From positions 1,612,001-1,676,000 of the forward strand of contig JANBVO010000001.1 in the NCBI GenBank assembly GCA_030052745.1: a stretch of 64,000 nucleotides of DNA. The letters run 5' to 3'. The notes below the pieces were generated by a model. That model was given only the letters and a program-made list of their open reading frames with translations. It had not been told where the DNA came from and made no database searches. This document shows, in pieces, positions 57,269-64,000 of this stretch; the first letter of the stretch is position 1, and the number at the start of each line of letters is the position of its first letter. This stretch comes from Pleurostoma richardsiae. Its lineage: Eukaryota > Ascomycota > Sordariomycetes > Calosphaeriales > Pleurostomataceae. The position numbers and the translations under genes were made by a program.

Positions 57269-59802
57269 CTACTGCAGGAGGTTGTTGCTCTTTTTCTTCC
57301 CGAGGCTAAAGCTGAACCGCTCTTTGAGCTTTGTGTCCGGCTTGTCCGACGACGACGTCGTCGATCCGTTCTGATTGGCATCCAGCGCGTTTGTCTCGAT
57401 CTTTTCCAGCTTGTGGCTATCCTTGTCCTTGCCCAGGAAGCCGAAGCTCTTTCGGCTCATCGATTTGCTCGTCGTTTTGGAACGGCTCAGGAAACCAGAT
57501 GACGAGTGCTCAGCCGCATGCTCCTTCTTCCTCTTCGCCTCTTCCTCGGCAGCGATTTGCTTGCTGGCCGCTAGCGCCTTCTTCAGCTCCTCAGCCTCCT
57601 TCTGCCGGGCGTCCCTTACACGTTCTGCCCGCTCTCTCCGTTGCTTTTCTTCGGCCTTGGCATGCTCCTTCTCGGCAGCCTTCCTGGCCTTCTCCATGGC
57701 CTTCAATTCCTTCTTCTCTCGTTCCTTTTCCTCTTTCGACGGCTTCGCTGGTTTCTCCACCTTCTCTGCTCTCTCCGTGCCTGTTGACTCTACGGCCGGC
57801 GCCGGCGGCGGAGCAGCCACCAACGGGTGTGAATAAGAGGGATCAGGCTGTGACACGGGTGTCGGAGAAGTTGGGCTGGCAACCAAACCTGGAGCCGTCC
57901 TAGCATGGCCCAGAGTGGTGAGAGCATCGTGGTCGTCCATAAAGGGCGTAGGCTGGGTGATGTGCCTGGAGAGGGATGTTTTCGCATGGCCATTGGGATG
58001 GTCGTGGCTCAGTGCAATATCGGCCTTCTGGCTTGCCAGCCTGACCTCCTCCAGCCCTTCTGCCTCTTGTTCCGCCAACACCTTCTCCACCGTCGTCTCC
58101 TGGTAGAATAGTACATATGCACATGCCATGCCCGGCTTATCGCCGAAAAAGTTGCGGACAAAGTGCTTATCTACTGGCTCAACCATCTCATCATCGAACA
58201 AAAGCCAACCGCGGTCTTGAGTCTTGATGACTGAGACGTAGTGGCCGTGATAAGCGTTACCACCAATGTGAACCACAACGGCGTAAAGCTCGTATAACCT
58301 GTCCGGATCCTCTGCGTCATCGGTGGTGTTGAACATCCGAAGATGATACGGGTAAACGACGCGGTGGAAGAGCTTCTGCAACCGACTATAGTCCTCGGTG
58401 TATTTGAAACGCTTCAGATGCAGCGCAAGAACCTTCGGAAGCTTCTTTATCTTCATTCGCTTCTCAGCCTCTTGCAGACCTCCACAGCGGTCGCAGTAGA
58501 ATTTGTTCCTCTCGCACAGCATCTCTTCGGCGGAGAACTTCCTCAAGCAGGAAGTGACGGACGAGTGTTCCTCGAGATCGATGGAGAGATCCAGAAATGT
58601 CTCGTCTCTCTGCGATGTAGTTTCGCACGTGAGGCACTTCGTTTCGGACGTGAGCACACCCTCGAAGATATCGTGGACCCAGCCGGTCCCAGGCGTCCTG
58701 GTTCCCGATGCCTGACTCTTCACAATAGCAGAGGATGCCCCAAGCGCCTTCTCCACCGACTGCGCCAGACCGTCTTGGTTCCTGACCTCTTCACATTCCT
58801 GCAGACGCTTTGCGTTATCCTCGACATTCGAGATGACGTCGTTCAGTACTAAGCCGTAGAACTCATGGGCATCTTGGTGCATAGAGTTTCGGAACATCTC
58901 GTTGTCGCGTTTGAAGATTTCTAGAAACCTCTGGGGGCTCAGTACCCCAGTCCTCGTGTTACTCTCAATCAGCGCTGTAAATATATCCTTCAGGCCCGTG
59001 AAAGTACACTCGTCCATGCCGTAAGCCCCAGAGTTCTCTTGCGCCAGTTCGAGCACTGGGCCCTTGATCATGGCCTGCTTTTTCTTGTACTCTGGCGAGT
59101 CCGGCTTGTCTTCGGGTCTTTGCTGGCCGGGAGGCGCTGGTCCGCCATTTGCTGCCTGCTTCTGCTTCGTCGCCTGTGCGCCTGATACAGGTTTTTGCTG
59201 CTTCGTGGGAGATGTTGCACTCCCGTTCGCCATTGGCGGCCGAATCTGGACATTAACCTTCCTTGGCTGCCCGTTCGGCGTGTCGGACGGAGAGAAGGGC
59301 GGATATTTGACAACATTTTCTCGAAACGGCTCGGAGAAGTAAAGAGCTTGGACGATGGAATTACAGTAACTGTTGCGCTGTCAGCCACAAACACGTTGCC
59401 TGGGGTGGCCAGTCAGTCGTACCATGTGTTTCCGAACTGCGGGATAAGACGCAAGTCAGTGATCAGGACAGGAAGGGTGACAGCAGCGTGCTATGGGGCA
59501 TGACGTACGTTTTCGAGTCCAAAGAATTTGTCACTACCATCTTCCCGCAATGGTCCCGCGTTCTGTAGCATCTTCTCCAGCGGGGTCATCTCCGGCGCTG
59601 GATCATCTTTCTTCGCTTTTGGCAAGGCATTGCCGGATGGCCCTGTGTTGGTCTACAGAGACGATTCGTGTTAGCCTGGATGCTGAGGCAAGAGGCGCAC
59701 TCCAAGGCAATGATGGACGATGTGCTAGGCTCCCAGTATTAGACAGGAGAGGGGCAGACTCACGGCACTGGCACTCCTCAACTTGTTCAAGAAGCCTGCC
59801 AT
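57269..59802 (-). CDS. creB: CreB-type ubiquitin-specific protease (USP12/46 family)
   Basis: A cysteine deubiquitinase of 765 residues. In Aspergillus, CreB with the WD40 partner CreC acts in carbon catabolite regulation and transporter stability. Four exons: 59802-59764, 59652-59509, 59436-59423, 59369-57269. Exon 3 is only 14 nt (FGNT plus two bases of the catalytic Cys codon), so the Cys box [19 protein letters not shown] is assembled from three exons. Other marks are QDAHEF, zinc-binding pairs CLTC and CDRC, and the His box [12 protein letters not shown] with [10 protein letters not shown]. The C-terminal 200 residues form a Glu/Lys/Ala-rich coiled coil ([20 protein letters not shown]) and a Ser-rich basic tail, as in CreB proteins. 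Confidence 0.95.
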
Positions 59803-60488
59803 GGCTGATATCTCGGGTTCGTAGCTACTGAAGGTTGGCAGCGTGGTTGTGGGAGGAGGCCGTGGTGTGGGCGGAAGACCACCGCAGGCTTGGGGAAGAC
59901 GAACGGGCGCTCGTTGATGCTAACATTCGTGAATGGATGGGACACTGGGAGTGGTTCGTTGCGAGGGTAAGGGGAGGAGTGTCGAGCGCAATTCGTCTAG
60001 TGCAGCTGCTGTCGTCGCAGTTGGACGAAGCAAGCGCGAGACCGTGGCGCAGACTGCGCAGACTGCGCAGAGGCTCCCCCGGCCGTTCGACGGCTTGGGA
60101 CCGCGGGTTGGGGCGGACCGGGGTAAAGTTGGAGGAAATTCGGGCAAAGCGAGCCGGAGGGCCGCCAATCGCGCAGTGCAGGCAGGTGGTTTGAGCGGAG
60201 ACACCACAAGGCTTGGGGTTCGTCGAGGCGAATCGATCTGTAGTTTATGGTCGTGCAGCGGGTGTGAACTGTTGTCGCCGGGGATGAGTACGGAGCAGTA
60301 CAACGCACAGCTCTTGTTGAGGGAGGAATAAGAAGGGAGACAAAACGGCCGCAAGTCTCGGGGAGAAGCTTGGCTATTTCCCTGGCTCGGCGTTGTGGGA
60401 AGTGGGATGAATGGGATGGGGTGGGCTGGAGATAGAGAGCTTCCTCCGCCGAAAGCGTGGTTTAAAAACGGTGGAGTGAGCGATCCAA

Positions 60489-60499
60489 GTACGGAGTAC
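60489..60499. repeat. GTACGGAGTAC palindrome copy
   Basis: GTAC-GGA-GTAC, the same core as at 42864-42873. Confidence 0.7.
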
Positions 60500-61210
60500 C
60501 ACCACTCTGCCTGACCTGACCTTGCCTGGTTGGTACTACTCCTATCGTTCAGAACAGGTACTTCTCGCCCAACACACCTGATCTACAGAAAATGTTAAGG
60601 GAGAGCAGGTCTGTAGCAGGAAGGTAGAGGTACATCCAGGCGTTACAGCTAGCAATTCTACCTAAGCAGCAGAAGTTCACGTGCTAAAGGCACAGAGAAA
60701 ATACCAGCAATCGGTACAGTCGTCCTCAGGCGTGCATCGGGGAGCAGGGGACGAGACCCTCGACAAGCAGTTCGTCTGCTCTAAGTCCTGTGCGAACGAA
60801 CAGGAGGAGGGTCTTGGAGGGGTGGGCTGCACTAGATCGAAAGAGCCACTAACTCCGTGGACTAGGTACGTTGGTCTGCAGCACAGCGCGATCCCTCAAG
60901 GGCGGTCGAATCATGAGGCGTCGTCGTCAGCCAGACAGACCGCGAGTCTGCGGAGAGAAGAGGCAAAGCGTGTGTGTACGTGATACTGTGGTATGTCCTG
61001 CAGCAGCACGCGGCGAATATGCATGGAAGGCGTTGGGTCTCATTCTTGTGCTCTGGAAGGCACAATGGACAAGGTCGCCTTCCTGTCTCGCCTTCCCTTT
61101 TCTGCCTGCTTACGGTGATCACGGGCGCGCCTTCCCTTCAATTAGGTACCTCACTCTACATCCATTGTTGGCGCAGATGCTGATGGAAGGCAAGGTACGT
61201 GCAGGAGCAA

Positions 61211-61243
61211 GGTACAGGTACTAGTACAGGTACAGGTACGGGG
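61211..61243. repeat. ACAGGT tandem with central CTAG palindrome
   Basis: Tandem GGTACAGGTA units broken by GTACTAGTAC, followed by more ACAGGT units. Confidence 0.75.
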
Positions 61244-61278
61244 AACAGCCCTTCCACGACACTCGCTAGGTGGACGTC

Positions 61279-61288
61279 TACGGAGTAC
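61279..61288. repeat. TACGGAGTAC motif copy
   Basis: Near-complete copy of the GTACGGAGTAC word, followed 15 bp later by TAGG-type repeats. Confidence 0.6.
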
Positions 61289-61453
61289 CTACCCATTGTA
61301 AAGGTAGGCAGGTACTGTAGGTAGGGGCGTTAGAGAATTGCTGATTGGTGCAGGCCCAGTCGAACTCCCCATCTGGCCTTCCCTGATAGGAAAAGGAAAC
61401 GCCAACCCGGGTCAGGTCAGGTCACCGAGACTTCCTTCTCCAAGGAGTCTGCC

Positions 61454-61463
61454 TACTCCGTAC
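61454..61463. repeat. TACTCCGTAC motif copy (reverse)
   Basis: The reverse orientation of the GTACGGAGTA word. Confidence 0.6.
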
Positions 61464-62120
61464 AAGTAGTCGAGTGTTGCTCTGTCGTCAGTCGGGCGCC
61501 GCTGCGACAAGCGGATTTGAGCGGCCGGCCCTGACTTCTGTGACCTTCGCTTAGGCTATTAGCCGGACTTATCCACCTGCAACTCGTCGCGATGGTCGGG
61601 AGACTACCGCAAACTAGCACCGAGTCGGCGCTGTTGGTGCCAGCACTTGCCACTCCTCACTATGGCAAAATCGGCACTGCGGTAACAGAACTCACGCGGG
61701 CGCTTGGCGCTGACGAACTCTGTTCCCCTCTGTTCTCCTCATCGTCCCCTCAGGTCAGGTGTTGGAGGGGAAAAACTTGATCGGCGGCCTGTTGTCAGTC
61801 AGACGGTCCCTTCCTGATATCATCGACACGCGAGACACCGTTATATCCGTTATACAACGCTCCCCGTTCACGTCAGGTGGGACTCGCTCCCGGTGCGCGA
61901 GTAAGGGAACGCGAGGGAGGTATCAGCACGGGGTGCTCGACGATAACGGCCATGCCCGGCCAGCAGGCCGATTGATTGATTAGCTATCCGCATCCTCGGG
62001 ATGCAGGTCGTGCACAATCGACGATGCACTATCGGCTCTGACAGCTGGTTGTGCATTTCTAATGTTGCATGTCGCGGTTGGGTCCAGACTCTCTCGAGGA
62101 CTGTTATCTCTGAAAGGCTA

Positions 62121-62144
62121 GTACGTACGTACCAACGTACGTAC
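62121..62144. repeat. GTAC/CGTA tandem palindrome
   Basis: GTACGTACGTAC, two bases, then ACGTACGTAC: a self-complementary tract that could extrude a hairpin. Confidence 0.7.
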
Positions 62145-63893
62145 AACCTTCCATTTTGATCTCTTCCCTCTTCAGAACGGTGACTTGCGTTAGATCAGGT
62201 ACTCCGTCAGTTCAGGTTTCACTCTTATGTCGACTGAGGGAGCGCCAGACTGCGCGCGCAGCAAAAAAATCATGCCAAAATGAGAAATCGAGCAAAGTAC
62301 GGATACATGCCCAGGCCACCTTGACTTCAACCCTTCATCCCAGCCGGGTACCCGTGCGTTCCTCCCCTCCCCCTCCGGATTCCTCGCCAGCTCGCGATGG
62401 TAAAGATACTTAACTGTGGGGTAAACCGGGCGGTCTCACTCTAAACGGGTCCTGCATGGCTGGCACGCTTCTGTCCCGCTTTTGGTCCTTGGAACTGGGA
62501 CTGAAGATCGGCCTCTATTGGACCCCTTTTGGGGATGGCGCCATGGTCGCCAATCGTGGCCCGGCCCCCGGATCTTCCAGTTCTTCTGACACCGCTGAGG
62601 CACGAGAGATGAAGGAGAACGATCAGGTCACACGGAGGCTCTGTCTCGCTTTCGGGTCCGACTCCCCCAGGGCCGAGCGAGGAACAGCCAAACAGGAAGC
62701 GGCACTGTCATCCAACCGCCTTCATCATTCTTCATTCATCATCGTCAACTGATCGAAAGACAGAAAAGGACGCGCCCGCTATCTTCCAGTCTCCCTCGCA
62801 TTCCGTCCTCAGCGGCCCTATCTCCCCACACTTTCCCGGCTACGCCCGCCACTGACAAGGCAACCCCCTTCACCCCTACTTACCCTTTCCCCTCGCCATA
62901 CCGGAGAGCAGGACCGAGGAAGCTCCGGTCGTCGCTCTCCACGGCCGTCCATTTGTCAGGATGCCGTGCAGAGCCGACGGCTCGCTACCTGAATTCCACG
63001 AGTTGGACAACGAACTGAGAAGCACGGGGCAACTGGCCGTCACGAGTTCTCGATATGTAATACGCCTTTGCCCTGCTTCCCCGCAGTGCAAGGGAGTAAT
63101 AGCGCGGGTGCGCTCTCCGCTTCTGGATCTCCTGTTACGTATGACAACGCAAGATTACTACTACCACATCTCCCTCCGTCGACAGAGCCGTCCGCCGCCG
63201 CAACGGCGGTCTCTCGTCCCGTATTCTACTTGTAGCGTAGAGACCGCTCACTCATCATGTTTTCCGGGCTATCCTACAACTGCCCCCTTGGATCCGCGTC
63301 ACGATGCTCTCGCTGAATGGGATACGCCTTCTAGCCCAGGTACTTTTTTGCCGTTGATGGGTTCCTGCCTCTCTCGGCTTCAAATAGTCCGAAAATGGCC
63401 AGATGTCGATAAAACAAAGAATGTGTCAGCACAGCGCCATCGTCCTTGTCATGGTGCATGTGCGCCGTCCCGCGTAAGTAGTTCAGAGGGCGAATTGCTC
63501 CAGGCATCTCTGCCTAGTACGAGGGTACGTCCCGGTCTCTCTGGGACCAAACACCTGGGGCTCTAATAGTACGAGCAGGCTAAGGTAGTCTACCCCGGAC
63601 GGAGAGACGGAGCCGATGTGGCTGCTGACGGTACCTTTCCCAGGAGGCTAGAGCGGCCTATATGGATCACCTGGCCTCGACCATTCCATTTATACGAGGC
63701 CGCGTGCCAGAGTCCGGATTCATATAGCATTCATTACCATGTACAACCTAGCTACCGAGAGAGGAGGAGGGCGAGATAGACAAACGCAAAACCATCATCA
63801 TGGCCAAGGAACATCCCCAGGACGACCTCCCTCAAGAACGAAACCCAACTGCGGCACCTCGACGACTAGAAAATGGAACCGACGGGGAAGAAT

Positions 63894-63971
63894 TTACGAG
63901 CTCACGGCCGTCTCCTTTGGCGGGGGAGCACCTCCAGTCGTCGGCAAGCCCATGAAGATCTTGAAGTAATC
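63894..63971 (-). CDS. Last exon of an unidentified gene, 5' part outside window
   Basis: On the minus strand an acceptor (pyrimidine-rich TCGTCTCTGCAG) is followed by 25 codons, DYFKIFMGLPTTGG then APPPKETAVSS, and a TAA stop at 63896-63894. The hydrophobic start and Pro/Lys-rich end look like a genuine protein C-terminus rather than random sequence. I do not recognise the family. The remaining 29 bases to the window edge would be intron. The exon could also be an artefact, as only 78 nt are visible. Confidence 0.4.
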   Translation of the reverse strand, partial: DYFKIFMGLPTTGGAPPPKETAVSS

Positions 63972-64000
63972 CTGCAGAGACGAATGGTCAGCGGGGCAAT

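Larger units (their letters stand above)
59803..63893. other. 4.1-kb gene-poor stretch with GTAC motifs
   Basis: It lies between the creB start and the 3' end of the gene entering from the right. I see no convincing gene. It is rich in GGTAC/GTACC words, several GTACGGAGTAC-like palindromes, an ACAGGT tandem (61211-61243) and a CGTA tandem (62121-62144). Pyrimidine-rich patches occur near 62150-62420 and 62790-62900. It may carry a long creB promoter/leader, non-coding transcripts or old repeat fragments. Confidence 0.5.

Noticed and set aside
62961-63566. 201-codon plus-strand frame near the right edge
   Set aside because: No recognisable motif, mixed composition and no splice pattern; it lies in motif-rich intergenic DNA.

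Overview
This is nuclear DNA of a filamentous ascomycete (Pezizomycotina), probably a Sordariomycete. Evidence seen directly: most genes are cut by short introns of about 50-90 nt with GT..AG ends and CTAAC/CTGAC-like branch sites. Genes are spaced by 0.5-5 kb and lie on both strands, and the families are typically fungal (Zn2Cys6/C2H2 activator, CreB deubiquitinase, Nab2, DUF2406, Fun30). The class-level placement is inference; species cannot be named from the sequence alone. I recognise 20 protein genes (18 complete, 2 cut by the window ends). I found no rRNA, tRNA, CRISPR array or recognisable transposon.

Layout. 0-14 kb has an accessory flavour: the 3' part of an ABC-B full transporter (+), a membrane-anchored alpha/beta hydrolase (-), a large C2H2 + Zn2Cys6 transcription factor in eight exons (-), a DHA-type MFS transporter (+) and a convergent short-chain dehydrogenase (-). 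15-23 kb: a FYVE/RING ubiquitin ligase (Pib1-like), a mitochondrial-looking aromatic aminotransferase (Aro8 family) and a secreted GH20 beta-N-acetylhexosaminidase. 25-37.6 kb is housekeeping: Nab2 poly(A)-RNA-binding protein, protoporphyrinogen oxidase (Hem14), Mediator subunit Med14 and glucose-6-phosphate dehydrogenase. 39.5-40.2 kb: ribosomal protein eL33 with a 10-nt micro-exon. 40.2-45.6 kb is a long stretch in which I see no gene. 45.6-60 kb: a DUF2406 protein, Vma21 (V-ATPase assembly) divergent from the Fun30 chromatin remodeller, Alg12 mannosyltransferase divergent from Yos1 (ER-Golgi transport), and the CreB deubiquitinase. 59.8-63.9 kb is another gene-poor stretch rich in GTAC-type motifs, and the last exon of an unidentified minus-strand gene enters at the right edge.

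The genes are mostly unrelated housekeeping loci. Functional links that can be argued are: Alg12 and Yos1 share one 495-bp divergent promoter and both serve the early secretory pathway; the ABC transporter, hydrolase, transcription factor, MFS transporter and SDR lie together in 14 kb and could form a small uncharacterised metabolic/detoxification neighbourhood, though no backbone synthase is present here. The most unusual signals are very small exons (10, 14, 20, 20 and 21 nt internal exons), one GC-AG intron, three GATAAG sites spaced exactly 11 bp apart upstream of the FYVE/RING gene, recurrent GTACGGAGTAC-like palindromes in the gene-free stretches, abrupt GC changes inside single genes, and a RING finger with an unusual ligand order. 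I did not find a clearly new multi-gene system.
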